Shown here one piece after another: positions 1-7,449 of a stretch of DNA of 64,000 nucleotides (positions are counted from its first letter, which is position 1; each line of letters starts with the position of its first letter). Source of the stretch: Rhizorhabdus wittichii RW1. GTDB taxonomy: Bacteria > Pseudomonadota > Alphaproteobacteria > Sphingomonadales > Sphingomonadaceae. The position numbers and the translations under genes are program-made. The notes beneath the pieces were generated by a model. It saw only the letters and a list, made by a program, of their open reading frames with translations, was not told where the DNA came from and searched no databases. The DNA lies in assembly GCA_000016765.1 (NCBI GenBank), contig CP000699.1:620001-684000 (forward strand), read 5' to 3'.

Positions 1-75
1 ATGGACCCGGAGGCCAAGCACGCGATGAGCCACCGCGCCGACGCCTTCGCCAAGCTCGTCGCGGCGGTGTTCTAG
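1..75 (+). CDS. rdgB: RdgB/HAM1 family non-canonical purine NTP pyrophosphatase, C-terminal fragment
   Basis: Only the last 24 codons and the TAG stop lie in the window; the gene begins upstream. The tail reads MDPEAKHAMSHRADAFAKLV and ends in F, which matches the conserved C-terminus of RdgB (the S-H-R-x-x-A-F segment near the substrate pocket). RdgB hydrolyses dITP, XTP and related deaminated purine nucleotides to monophosphates, keeping them out of DNA. Its position just before hemW on the same strand agrees with the common rdgB-hemW order in alphaproteobacteria. The reading rests on a short stretch, so it leans on both the motif and the context. Confidence 0.75.
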   Translation: MDPEAKHAMSHRADAFAKLVAAVF

Positions 76-87
76 AACCGAAAGATT

Positions 88-230
88 CCCCTCCCTGCAA
101 GGGAGGGGTGTAGGGGTGGGTAACGGAGCCGAGGGGCTCGACGCCCCTCGGCGGAGTTCGACGGAACGATGGAAGGCTCGCTACCGCTCGCCACCCACCC
201 CCCGGCCCCCTCCCTTGAAAGGGAGGGGGG
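88..230. repeat. Dispersed palindromic repeat, family D, copy 1 (overlaps hemW start)
   Basis: The element is bounded by two GC-rich hairpins, CCCCTCCCT-gca-AGGGAGGGG at 88-108 and CCCTCCCTT-gaa-AGGGAGGG at about 209-228, with a GAGGGGC/GCCCCTC palindrome between them. The reverse complement of 34743-34881 carries the same blocks in the same order (GGGTGGGT, ACGGAGCCGAGGGGCTCGA, CCCCTCGGCG, GCTCGC, CCCACCCC). It is therefore a mobile or scattered repeat and not gene-specific sequence. The first hairpin could also terminate rdgB, although no U-run follows. Confidence 0.75.
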
Positions 231-1362
231 GCTCGCCCTCTACATCCATTGGCCCTTCTGCGTGTCGAAGTGCCCCTATTGCGACTTCAACAGCCATGTC
301 CGCGAGAGCGTCGACCAGCAGGCATGGCGCGACGCGCTGCTCCGCGACCTGGCGCATGAGGCCGCCGCGCTTCCCGGCCGCCGGCTCGGCTCGATCTTCT
401 TCGGCGGCGGGACGCCGTCGCTGATGCCGCCGGCGACGGTCGCCGCGCTGATCGATGCCGCGACCCGCCACTGGCCCGCCGCCGACGACATCGAGATCAC
501 GCTGGAGGCCAACCCTTCCTCGGTCGAGGCCGCGCGCTTCGCCGATCTCGCCCGCGCCGGGATCAACCGCGTCTCGCTGGGTCTCCAGGCGCTCGACGAT
601 GCGGTGCTCGGCTGGCTCGGCCGTGCCCATGGCGTGACGGAGGGGCTGGCCGCGCTCGACACCGCCCAGACGAGTTTCGGGCGGGTCAGCTTCGACCTGA
701 TCTATGCCCGGCCCGGCCAGACGCCCGAGGCCTGGGCCGCCGAGCTCGGCCGCGCCCTGTCGTTCGGCACCGAGCATCTCTCGCTCTACCAGCTCACCAT
801 CGAGCCCGGCACCCAGTTCGCGACCCGCGTCGCCAAGGGCGAGTTCGTTCCGCTCGATCCCGATGCCGGGGCCGAGCTGTTCGAGCAGACCCGCGCGGCC
901 ACCGCGGCGGCGGGGCTGCCCGCCTATGAAATCTCGAACCATGCCCGCCCCGGCGCGGAGAGCCGCCACAACCTGACCTACTGGCGCTACGGCAATTATG
1001 CCGGGATCGGCCCAGGCGCGCATGGCCGCCGCGACGGCCGCGCCACGGTACGCCGCAAGAAGCCCGAGAACTGGCTCGCGCGGGTCGAGGCCAACGGCCA
1101 TGGCATCGAGCGCGAGGACGACCTCCCATCCGAGGCGCGGGCGCAGGAGGCGCTGCTGATGGGGTTGCGGCTGGCCGAAGGCGTCGACCTCGCCCGGATC
1201 GCCGCGATGAGCGGCCTGCCGGTCGGGCGGCTCGTCGATGCCATCGCCATCGACCGGTTGGCGCGACAGGGCCTGCTCGCCCGCGACGGCGACCGGCTGA
1301 CCGTCAGCGACGCCGGCATGCTGCTGCTCGACGCGATCCTTGCCGAGATCGTGACAGCCTAA
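169..1362 (+). CDS. hemW: HemW-type radical SAM protein (haem chaperone, coproporphyrinogen oxidase-like)
   Basis: HemW proteins bind haem and a [4Fe-4S] cluster and are thought to hand haem to acceptor proteins; they are often mis-annotated as HemN. The radical SAM motif CX3CX2C is visible as Cys31, Cys35, Cys38 (CVSKCPYC), followed by GGGTPSL at 79-85 and a C-terminal HemN-type domain. At 397 residues it is slightly long for the family. The excess is the first 21 codons, which are encoded by a dispersed repeat (88-230). An in-frame TAA at 121 and the absence of any other ATG/GTG/TTG before the conserved core (ALYIHWPF) make ATG 169 the only usual start. The SD signal is weak (GGAG about 12 nt upstream). 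Confidence 0.92.
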   Translation: MEGSLPLATHPPAPSLEREGGLALYIHWPFCVSKCPYCDFNSHVRESVDQQAWRDALLRDLAHEAAALPGRRLGSIFFGGGTPSLMPPATVAALIDAATRHWPAADDIEITLEANPSSVEAARFADLARAGINRVSLGLQALDDAVLGWLGRAHGVTEGLAALDTAQTSFGRVSFDLIYARPGQTPEAWAAELGRALSFGTEHLSLYQLTIEPGTQFATRVAKGEFVPLDPDAGAELFEQTRAATAAAGLPAYEISNHARPGAESRHNLTYWRYGNYAGIGPGAHGRRDGRATVRRKKPENWLARVEANGHGIEREDDLPSEARAQEALLMGLRLAEGVDLARIAAMSGLPVGRLVDAIAIDRLARQGLLARDGDRLTVSDAGMLLLDAILAEIVTA

Positions 1363-1513
1363 CTTACCTATTCCGATAAACGCAATTATTACGATTGCAA
1401 TTCATGCAATCGCTGCGCCACCTTTGGAAATTGCCATCTCGGCTCGTCGCGCCTAGATCACGCTGCATCGCACAATCGCAGATGCGATATAAAAGCAAAG
1501 CAGGAAACATCAC

Positions 1514-1597
1514 ATGCGGTACTTTGAAAGCGCGGCCTCGGCGATCATCGCGATTGCGGCTCAGGCGCTGGCTATCGGGGTCGTGGTCGCCCTCTGA
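1514..1597 (+). CDS. 27-residue hydrophobic small protein (hypothetical)
   Basis: This mini-ORF starts at ATG 1514, has a good AGGAAA ribosome-binding site 8 nt upstream and an AT-rich GATATAAAA stretch (1487-1495) that could be a -10 region. The product begins MRYFESAASA and then becomes a single hydrophobic Ala/Ile/Val helix running to the stop. The size and profile fit a one-pass inner-membrane micro-protein. I know of no function. It lies in an otherwise gene-free 444-bp gap after hemW, just before a large palindromic element. Coding status is inferred from the RBS, the promoter-like DNA and the clean amphipathic-to-hydrophobic composition; a regulatory leader peptide is the alternative. 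Confidence 0.5.
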   Translation: MRYFESAASAIIAIAAQALAIGVVVAL

Positions 1598-1624
1598 CCC
1601 AATTCGCGGCGGTGCTCGTCCCTT

Positions 1625-1750
1625 AGACCTTGATCGTTTCAGGCTGAATCAGCCTGAAACGTGAAACAAGGTCTCAACATTTTGAAGAGAGCCTGATTCA
1701 CGCCATCGGCGGAAGCGCAAAGCGCTTCCACCTCAGACGATCAGGCTCTA
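1625..1750. repeat. Nested palindromic intergenic element
   Basis: Two linked inverted repeats are visible. The first has the core GTTTCAGGCT-gaatc-AGCCTGAAAC (1636-1660), flanked by AGACCTTG and CAAGGTCT, which can extend the stem. The second has outer arms AGAGCCTGAT ... ATCAGGCTCT enclosing an inner GGAAGCG-caaa-GCGCTTCC hairpin. The element fills most of the gap between the mini-ORF and the end of the gene on the opposite strand. It could act as a bidirectional terminator between these convergent transcripts or be a scattered repeat; no second full copy is in the window. Confidence 0.6.
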
Positions 1751-1806
1751 GGGCCGGCACCGCCACGATTTACCCTCTTCCGCATTTTCTTCGCAATTGC
1801 AGCAAA

Positions 1807-2991
1807 TCACTCCTTGAAGCTGGACGGTGCCGGCGAGACGGTCTTGACGCCGCTCGGCGTGGCCTCCCCGACCTCGAGCGCGCGCTGCGCCACGCCGGTC
1901 GGGCCGAAGCGGAACGCGCCGTCGACGCCGACGAAGCCATCCTCGTCGCGCAGCCTGTCGGCGGGGAAGCGCTCGCCAACCTTCCAGTCGCGCGCGATCT
2001 TCACCACCAGCAGCATCGAATCATAGCCGAGGCTGGCGAGCCGGAACGGCGCCTTGCCGAACTGCCGCCGATAGGATGCCGCGAGCTGGCGATAGCGACT
2101 GTCCGAGACGCTCGCGTACCAGGCGCCGTTGAGCGCCGGGGCGGTCAGCGCGGAGGGCTCCGCCGCCCATAGCTCGGTGCCCAGCACCCGCGCCTGCTGA
2201 CTGGATATCTTGCGGATCAGCGGCACCGCGCTGATCGCGAGCCGGGCATTGTCGGCGATCAGCACGCCCTCATAGGCCTGGCTGCGGCCGAGATCGGCGA
2301 TCGCCTTCTGGAGCGACTTGCTGTTGCGCTCATAGCTCTTCATCGCGACGAGGTTGGCGTCGGCATTCTCGACCGATCGGATCACGGCGGTCGACGCGTT
2401 GCGGCCGTAGACGCCGACCGGCACCAGCGCGGCGAAGCGCTTGATGCCCTTGCTCCGGGCGAAATGGACGACCCGGTCGATCGACTGGGTCGGCGAGAAG
2501 CCCATCACGAACACGCCGTTGCCGGCCACCGCCGCGTCGTTCGAATAGGAGACGACCGGGATGCCCGCCTTGCGCGCCGCCGGCGCCACCGCCGCGGCGT
2601 CCTCCGACAGCAGCGGGCCGAGGAACAGCCGGTTGCCGTCCGCCACCGCGCGATTCGCGGCGGCGGCCGCGCCGGCGGCGGTGTCATAGGTGGTCATCCG
2701 CACCGACTTGTTGCCGGTGTCGATCAGCGCCATCGTCGCGGCGTTGGCGATCGACTGGCCGACCGCGGCGTTGGGCCCCGACAGCGGCACCAGCAGCGCG
2801 ACGCGATGCCGCGCCTTGTCGCCGGGAAATCCGCTCTCGACCGGCGCCTCGGTCGCCGGCGGGGGCGTCGCGGGGCCCGGGCGCCCCTTCGGCACCATGC
2901 CCGCGCAGCTCGCCAGCAGGGCGGTGAGCCCCAGCAGCGACCAACGGGCCATCGAATGAAGCGGTTGCCTGTACGTGGGGGCCTCTGCCAT
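1807..2991 (-). CDS. Penicillin-binding protein activator (LpoA-like) lipoprotein
   Basis: The 394-residue product has a short signal peptide ending in a lipobox (LLASC, Cys at about residue 29), so it should be a lipoprotein. The mature part is a type I periplasmic-binding-protein fold (VALLVPLSGPNAAVGQSIANA; RMTTYDTAA; a central GVLIADNA segment), as in LpoA, which activates class A penicillin-binding proteins. The start at 2991 is chosen because AAGGCGGAA precedes it at good spacing; ATG 2952 would give a 16-residue signal peptide. It diverges from rsmI with only 12 bp between start codons. The lpoA/rsmI/yraN/gshB neighbourhood is widely conserved in proteobacteria and supports the call over a generic ABC-transporter binding protein. 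Confidence 0.82.
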   Translation of the reverse strand: MAEAPTYRQPLHSMARWSLLGLTALLASCAGMVPKGRPGPATPPPATEAPVESGFPGDKARHRVALLVPLSGPNAAVGQSIANAATMALIDTGNKSVRMTTYDTAAGAAAAANRAVADGNRLFLGPLLSEDAAAVAPAARKAGIPVVSYSNDAAVAGNGVFVMGFSPTQSIDRVVHFARSKGIKRFAALVPVGVYGRNASTAVIRSVENADANLVAMKSYERNSKSLQKAIADLGRSQAYEGVLIADNARLAISAVPLIRKISSQQARVLGTELWAAEPSALTAPALNGAWYASVSDSRYRQLAASYRRQFGKAPFRLASLGYDSMLLVVKIARDWKVGERFPADRLRDEDGFVGVDGAFRFGPTGVAQRALEVGEATPSGVKTVSPAPSSFKE

Positions 2992-3003
2992 CTGTTCCGC
3001 CTT

Positions 3004-3885
3004 ATGAACCAAATTACCGAACCAGGGGCGACCGATGCGCAGGCATCCGAAGCACCCCTCCCCCCCGGCCTGTATATCGTGGCCACGCCGATCGGCAACT
3101 TGGGTGATCTCTCCCCGCGCGCCGCATCGGTCCTGACCCGGGCCGAAACGATCGCGGTCGAGGACAGCCGCGTCACCGCCAAGCTGCTCCAGCGCCTCGG
3201 GGTGAAGCGGCCCATGACACCCTATCATGACCATAATGCGGACAAGGTGCGCCCGGGCCTGATCGCGCGGATGGCGACCCAGGCGGTGGCGCTGGTCTCC
3301 GACGCGGGGACGCCGCTGATCTCCGATCCCGGCTACAAGCTGGTGCGCGACGCGCGCGCGGCCGGGATCACGGTCACCACCCTGCCCGGCCCCTGCGCGG
3401 CGATCGCGGCGCTGACGCTGGCGGGGCTGCCCACCGACCGCTTCTTCTTCCTCGGCTTCCTCCCCGCCAAGGACAAGGCGCGCGCCGAGGCGATCGCCGA
3501 GGTGGCGGACGTCCGCGCGACCCTGATCCTCTACGAAGCCGGCCCGCGCCTCGGCGCGACCCTCCAGGCGCTCGCCGACGGCCTCGGCGATCGCGAGGCG
3601 GCGGTGGTGCGCGAGATCAGCAAGACCTTCGAGGAAAGCGTGCTCGGGCCGCTCTCCGACCTCGCCGAGCGCTATCGCGAGAGCGGCCCCAAGGGGGAGA
3701 TCGTCATCGTCGTCGGCCCGCCCGGCCCGCGCGCCGCCGCCTCGCCCGAGGACGCCGACGCGCTGCTCCGCGCCGCGCTCGCCCATCTGCCCGCCGCCAA
3801 GGCCGCCGGCGAGGTCGCCCGCGCCACCGGGCTCAACCGCCGCGAGCTCTATGCGCGGGCGATGGCGATCAAGGACGGCGATTGA
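3004..3885 (+). CDS. rsmI: 16S rRNA (cytidine(1402)-2'-O)-methyltransferase
   Basis: RsmI adds the 2'-O-methyl group at C1402 of 16S rRNA in the decoding centre. The 293-residue protein carries the SpoU-unrelated tetrapyrrole-methylase fold with YIVATPIGNLGDLSPRA near the N-terminus, SDAGTPLISDPGYKLV in the middle and LPGPCAAIAAL for the SAM site. The start ATG 3004 gives a 20-residue leader before the conserved core. The TGA overlaps the TTG start of yraN by three bases, so the two are probably translationally coupled. Confidence 0.95.
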   Translation: MNQITEPGATDAQASEAPLPPGLYIVATPIGNLGDLSPRAASVLTRAETIAVEDSRVTAKLLQRLGVKRPMTPYHDHNADKVRPGLIARMATQAVALVSDAGTPLISDPGYKLVRDARAAGITVTTLPGPCAAIAALTLAGLPTDRFFFLGFLPAKDKARAEAIAEVADVRATLILYEAGPRLGATLQALADGLGDREAAVVREISKTFEESVLGPLSDLAERYRESGPKGEIVIVVGPPGPRAAASPEDADALLRAALAHLPAAKAAGEVARATGLNRRELYARAMAIKDGD

Positions 3886-4238
3886 ACCGCCGCGCCGCCG
3901 CCGAGCGGCAGGGCCGCACCGGCGAGCGCATCGCCGCCTGGTGGCTGCGCCTGCACGGCTGGCGGATCGTCGGCAGCCGGGTGAAGACCCGGCGCGGCGA
4001 GGTCGACCTGATCGCGAGGCGCGGCCGGACGCTCGCCTTCGTCGAGGTCAAGACGCGCGGCGACGCCGCCGGGCTCGCCACCGCGATCGACGAATACCGG
4101 CTCCGCCGCGTCGCCGCCGCGGCCGAGGCTCTGCTGCCGCGCTATGGCGTGGGCGTCGAGAATGTGCGGATCGACGTGATGCTGGTCCGCCCCTGGCGAC
4201 GGCCCGTGCACCTGACGAATGTGTGGCACGGCCAATGA
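3882..4238 (+). CDS. YraN family (UPF0102) endonuclease-like protein
   Basis: The 118-residue protein has the Mrr/Holliday-junction-resolvase-like core of UPF0102: RRGEVDLIARRGRTLAFVEVK, with the E-VDL and VEVK residues typical of a PD-(D/E)XK nuclease metal site. Function in the cell is unproven for the family. The start is a TTG (3882-3884) that overlaps the rsmI stop; no better start exists before the conserved AAERQGRTGERIA segment. Its place after rsmI and before gshB is the usual one in alphaproteobacteria. Confidence 0.88.
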   Translation: MNRRAAAERQGRTGERIAAWWLRLHGWRIVGSRVKTRRGEVDLIARRGRTLAFVEVKTRGDAAGLATAIDEYRLRRVAAAAEALLPRYGVGVENVRIDVMLVRPWRRPVHLTNVWHGQ

Positions 4239-4240
4239 CT

Positions 4241-4262
4241 CCCCTCCCTTGAAAGGGAGGGG
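4241..4262. repeat. Short GC-rich hairpin of family D
   Basis: CCCCTCCCTT-ga-AAGGGAGGGG is a perfect inverted repeat just after the yraN stop. It matches the terminal hairpins of the longer family D elements at 88-230 and 34743-34881. With no U-run behind it, it is better called a solo repeat half than a proven terminator. Confidence 0.6.
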
Positions 4263-4337
4263 CTTATTCCCCCGCGCCCATTGCAGCACCGCGCGCCGCA
4301 CCCTAGTTAGGCCCCCGAAACCATCGGAGCCTGCCCC

Positions 4338-5285
4338 ATGTCCCTGAGAGTCGCCGTCCAGATGGACCCGCTGGAGACGATCAACATCGCGGGCGATTCG
4401 ACCTTCGCGATCATGCTCGATGCGCTCCGGCGCGGGCATCGCCTGTGGCATTACCAGGCCGGCGACCTCTGCTATCGCGACGGGCGGGTGACCGCGCCGG
4501 CGCGGCCGATCCAAAAGCTCCAGCGCGTGGCGGGCGATCATTTCGCGGTCGGCGATCCGGTCGTCATCGACCTCGCCGACGATGTCGACGTGGTGCTGAT
4601 GCGGCAGGACCCGCCCTTCGACCTCGCCTATATCACCGCGACCCACCTGCTCGAACGCGTCCAGCACGCGACGCTGGTGGTCAACGACCCGGCCTCGGTC
4701 CGCAACGCGCCCGAGAAGCTGTTCGTGCTCGACTATGCCGAGTTCATGCCGCCGACGATGATCACCCGCCGGCTCGACGACGCCCGCGCCTTCCATGCCG
4801 AGCATGGTGAGGTGGTGGTGAAGCCGCTCTACGGCAATGCCGGGTCGGCGGTGTTCCATGTCGGCCGCAACGACGCCAACCTCGCCGCCCTCACCGAACT
4901 GTTCGGCCAGGTCTGGCGCGAGCCGTTCATGGTCCAGGCCTTCCTTCCCGACGTGTCGAAGGGCGACAAGCGAATCGTGCTGATCGACGGGAAAGTCGCG
5001 GGCGCAATCAATCGCTTGCCGAAGGAAGGTGAGATTCGATCGAACCTTGCGGCGGGCGGCCGCGCCGACGCGACCGAGCTGTCCCCGCGCGAGGTGGAGA
5101 TCTGCGACAAGCTGGGTCCGGATCTCGCGGCGCGCGGGCTGCTGTTCGTCGGGATCGACGTGATTGCCGGACACCTGACCGAGATCAACGTCACCTCGCC
5201 GACCGGCATCGTCGCGATCGACAGGTTCAACGGCACCGACACGCCCGCGATGATCTGGGACGCGATCGAGGCCAAGCTCCGCTAG
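4338..5285 (+). CDS. gshB: Glutathione synthase
   Basis: GshB joins glycine to gamma-glutamylcysteine using ATP, the last step of glutathione synthesis, in the cytoplasm. The 315-residue protein shows the prokaryotic GshB order: RVAVQMDPLETINIAGDSTFA at the N-terminus, VLMRQDPPFDLAYITATHLLE, VVKPLYGNAGSAVFHV in the ATP-grasp fold, and ITEINVTSPTG-like metal-binding residues (HLTEINVTSPTGI) near the C-terminus. Length matches the E. coli enzyme. It follows yraN by 99 bp that contain a hairpin repeat, so it may have its own promoter. Confidence 0.97.
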   Translation: MSLRVAVQMDPLETINIAGDSTFAIMLDALRRGHRLWHYQAGDLCYRDGRVTAPARPIQKLQRVAGDHFAVGDPVVIDLADDVDVVLMRQDPPFDLAYITATHLLERVQHATLVVNDPASVRNAPEKLFVLDYAEFMPPTMITRRLDDARAFHAEHGEVVVKPLYGNAGSAVFHVGRNDANLAALTELFGQVWREPFMVQAFLPDVSKGDKRIVLIDGKVAGAINRLPKEGEIRSNLAAGGRADATELSPREVEICDKLGPDLAARGLLFVGIDVIAGHLTEINVTSPTGIVAIDRFNGTDTPAMIWDAIEAKLR

Positions 5286-5289
5286 GCCG

Positions 5290-5889
5290 ATGACCGGCTG
5301 GGTGCAGCAACTGATCGCCGACGGCGGCTATCTTGGCCTGTTCCTGCTGATGTTCGGGGAGACGGTGTTCCCGCCGATCCCGTCCGAGGTCATCATGTCG
5401 ATGGCCGGGCTGCAGGCGGCGAAGGGCACGATGCTGCTGCCCGCCGCGATCCTCGCCGGCACGGCCGGCGCGATGCTCGGCAACATCGTCTGGTATCTCG
5501 CCGCGCGCCGGCTGGGACTCGATCGGCTCCGGCCGCTGATCGAGCGCCATGGCCGCTGGCTGACGATGGATTGGGCGGAGGTCGACCGCGGCGAACGCTG
5601 GTTCATGCGCCACGGCCATCTGTTCGTCTGCATCGGCCGCATGCTGCCGACCGCGCGCTCGCTGGTCTCGGTGCCGGCAGGGCTGATGCGGATGCGCTTC
5701 CTGCCCTTCCTGCTGTGGTCGTCGGTCGGCACGCTCGGCTGGTCGACGATGCTCGCGGTCGGCGGCTGGGTGCTGGGCACCCGCTTCGCCGCGATGGAGG
5801 CCTGGCTCGGCGTCGCCTCGACCGTGCTGCTGGCCGTGCTCGGCGGCTTCTATATCTGGCGGGTGCTGACTTGGAAGCCGTCCCGCTGA
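5290..5889 (+). CDS. DedA family integral membrane protein
   Basis: The 199-residue protein has the DedA/SNARE-associated domain: LFLLMFGETVFPPIPSEVIM in the first re-entrant segment and RMLPTARSLVSVPAGLMRM with the functionally important Arg residues in the second. About four or five membrane segments are predictable. DedA proteins act as flippases for undecaprenyl phosphate or phospholipids and are needed for membrane homeostasis; which substrate applies here cannot be told. It starts four bases after gshB and is likely cotranscribed. Confidence 0.9.
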   Translation: MTGWVQQLIADGGYLGLFLLMFGETVFPPIPSEVIMSMAGLQAAKGTMLLPAAILAGTAGAMLGNIVWYLAARRLGLDRLRPLIERHGRWLTMDWAEVDRGERWFMRHGHLFVCIGRMLPTARSLVSVPAGLMRMRFLPFLLWSSVGTLGWSTMLAVGGWVLGTRFAAMEAWLGVASTVLLAVLGGFYIWRVLTWKPSR

Positions 5890-5895
5890 GGAAGA

Positions 5896-6360
5896 TCAGA
5901 ACGCCTTTTCGAGCCGGTCGAGCAGGCTGAGCGCCGGGCTGGCGGCCGGCGCCACGTCGACCGGCGGCTCGACCTCCAGTCGCCGGACGCGGGCATAGAG
6001 ATCCTGGCTGGCGTCGATCAGCGCGATCGCGGCGGGCGGCAGGCCGGCGGTCGAGATCGCGTCGCTGGGCGTCGCATCCCCAAGCCGGCGGGCGGCGGCG
6101 GCGGCTTCCTCGTCGCTCATCTGGCCCAGTTCGATCGCCCGTTCGGTCAGCAGCCAGGCGAGGACGTGCATCAACCGGCTCGTGACCTTGAGCGATTCGC
6201 AGCTCAGCGTGACGCGGGCGAGCGGATCGAGCGCCTCGCGGTCGTCGCGCCCACGATGCTCGAAATAGCCGCGCGCCTCGTCGGCGAGCAGCATCGCTTC
6301 GGTGTAGAGGCTGTTGACCAGCCGTCCCCGCAGGCGAATCTCTTTCGGTCCTTCACCCAT
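5896..6360 (-). CDS. DUF1465 / RcdA-like protein
   Basis: The 154-residue protein begins GEGPKEIRLRGRLVNSLYTEAMLLADEAR and is largely helical, matching the DUF1465 family that contains Caulobacter RcdA. RcdA is an adaptor that helps the CpdR-primed ClpXP protease deliver substrates, including CtrA, during the cell cycle. In sphingomonads the role is inferred by homology. It is convergent with the DedA gene (6 bp apart) and downstream of the MerR gene on the same strand. clpX and clpP lie 18 kb away in this window. Confidence 0.78.
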   Translation of the reverse strand: MGEGPKEIRLRGRLVNSLYTEAMLLADEARGYFEHRGRDDREALDPLARVTLSCESLKVTSRLMHVLAWLLTERAIELGQMSDEEAAAAARRLGDATPSDAISTAGLPPAAIALIDASQDLYARVRRLEVEPPVDVAPAASPALSLLDRLEKAF

Positions 6361-6408
6361 ATGCCCGGTGATGACACAGCCGCCCGCCGCCGCGAAACCA
6401 AAAGTGGG

Positions 6409-6813
6409 TTAACCGGCCTCGATCCGGTCGGCGAAACGGCCGAGATGGTCGATCATCGTCTGCAGCTCGACCATCCGCCGGCGGAGATGGTCGGCCTTGG
6501 CGCGGCAGCGCAGCGCGGTGACGGTCCGCTGGGTCGCCCCGCCGTCGCCGACGTCGTAGAGGTCGAGCAGCTCGGCGATCTCGTCGAGGCCGAAGCCCAT
6601 CGCCTTGCCCTGCAATATCCAGGCGACGCGGAACCGGTCGCGCCGCGAATAGACCCGCGTCGCGCCGTCGCGGATCGGGGCGATCAGCCCCTCCTCCTCG
6701 TAGAAGCGCAGCGCACGGGGCGTTATCCCGAACTCCTTCGACAGTTCGGCGATGCCGAAGCTCTGGGCGTCGGTCGATGCTATATCGACGATGGGAGCGC
6801 AATCACTGGCCAC
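6409..6813 (-). CDS. MerR family transcriptional regulator
   Basis: The 134-residue protein has a MerR winged-helix near the N-terminus (FGIAELSKEFGITPRALRFYEEEGLIAP, then RVYSRRDRFRVAWI) and a C-terminal coiled-coil dimerisation helix. No Cys-rich metal-binding end is present, so it is not a typical metal sensor. The 18-residue leader before the DNA-binding domain is unusual but the ATG at 6813 is the natural start. A MerR-type promoter with a palindromic overlong spacer sits 82-111 bp upstream, consistent with autoregulation. The neighbouring genes do not reveal its effector. Confidence 0.88.
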   Translation of the reverse strand: MASDCAPIVDIASTDAQSFGIAELSKEFGITPRALRFYEEEGLIAPIRDGATRVYSRRDRFRVAWILQGKAMGFGLDEIAELLDLYDVGDGGATQRTVTALRCRAKADHLRRRMVELQTMIDHLGRFADRIEAG

Positions 6814-6894
6814 GGAACCACCCCTGAAAGGACTGTCCCTGCCCCTACGGCAAGCGCGCTCCGACCATCAATCGAACAATCTCAGATGCTTACC

Positions 6895-6924
6895 ACTTTA
6901 GTCTAAGGTTCGACCTTGGTCTAA
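6895..6924 (-). promoter_or_regulatory. Putative MerR-type promoter/operator upstream of the merR gene
   Basis: On the minus strand TTAGAC (6924-6919) and TAAAGT (6900-6895) are separated by 18 bp, longer than the 17-bp optimum, as is usual for promoters that MerR proteins untwist. The spacer holds the palindrome AAGGT-cga-ACCTT (6905-6917). This is inferred from pattern only. Confidence 0.45.
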
Positions 6925-6929
6925 GCGTT

Positions 6930-6962
6930 GTTTGGAAATGATCCTGCGGATCATTTCCAAAC
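6930..6962. other. Perfect 15-bp inverted repeat (stem-loop) after hisI
   Basis: GTTTGGAAATGATCC (6930-6944) and GGATCATTTCCAAAC (6948-6962) are perfect complements around a TGC loop. The element lies between the hisI stop and the merR promoter. There is no following U-run on either strand, so a classical intrinsic terminator is doubtful; mRNA 3'-end stabilisation is possible. Confidence 0.6.
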
Positions 6963-6967
6963 CAGCT

Positions 6968-7342
6968 CTAAACCTCGATGGTCCGCACCAGGGTCGGGCC
7001 GTCGCGGTCGATCCGGCGATAGAAGCAGCTCCGCTCGCCGGTGTGGCATGCCGGCCCCGCCGGCTCGCAGCGCAGCCAGATGGCGTCCTGGTCGCAATCG
7101 ATCCGCGCCTCGACGACGCGCATGACGTTGCCGCTGCTCTCGCCCTTCTTCCACAACCGCCCGCGCGAGCGCGAGAAAAAGGTCGCCTCCCCGCTCTCCA
7201 GGGTCGCGGCGAGCGCCTCGGCGTTCATATGGGCGAGCATCAGCACCTCGCCCGAACGATGGTCGGTCACCACGGCGGTGACGAGGCCGGCGGCGTCGTA
7301 GCGCGGGTCGAGCGCGCTGCCCTGTTCACGATCCTGATCCAT
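6968..7342 (-). CDS. hisI: Phosphoribosyl-AMP cyclohydrolase
   Basis: HisI opens the purine ring of phosphoribosyl-AMP in histidine synthesis, a cytosolic zinc- and magnesium-dependent step. The 124-residue protein has the mono-functional layout: [11 protein letters not shown], then [18 protein letters not shown], the metal motif [11 protein letters not shown] and [11 protein letters not shown]. The chosen ATG at 7342 (MDQDREQG) removes an unconserved 19-residue extension. No HisE domain is attached. It diverges from purF; the two share a 107-bp intergenic region. Confidence 0.95.
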   Translation of the reverse strand: MDQDREQGSALDPRYDAAGLVTAVVTDHRSGEVLMLAHMNAEALAATLESGEATFFSRSRGRLWKKGESSGNVMRVVEARIDCDQDAIWLRCEPAGPACHTGERSCFYRRIDRDGPTLVRTIEV

Positions 7343-7449
7343 GGCGGGAGCGATGCGCCAAAGCCGTGCCGCAGGCAAGACCGGGCGAAAACCGTCCACC
7401 CACAGATTTATTGTGACAGTGGGGCGACAAACGCCGACACCGTCACTAT

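Noticed and set aside
1395-1664. 89-codon ORF in the hemW-lpoA gap
   Set aside because: It runs into a palindromic repeat and has an Arg-rich, unfamiliar product; the 27-codon ORF in another frame has the better RBS.
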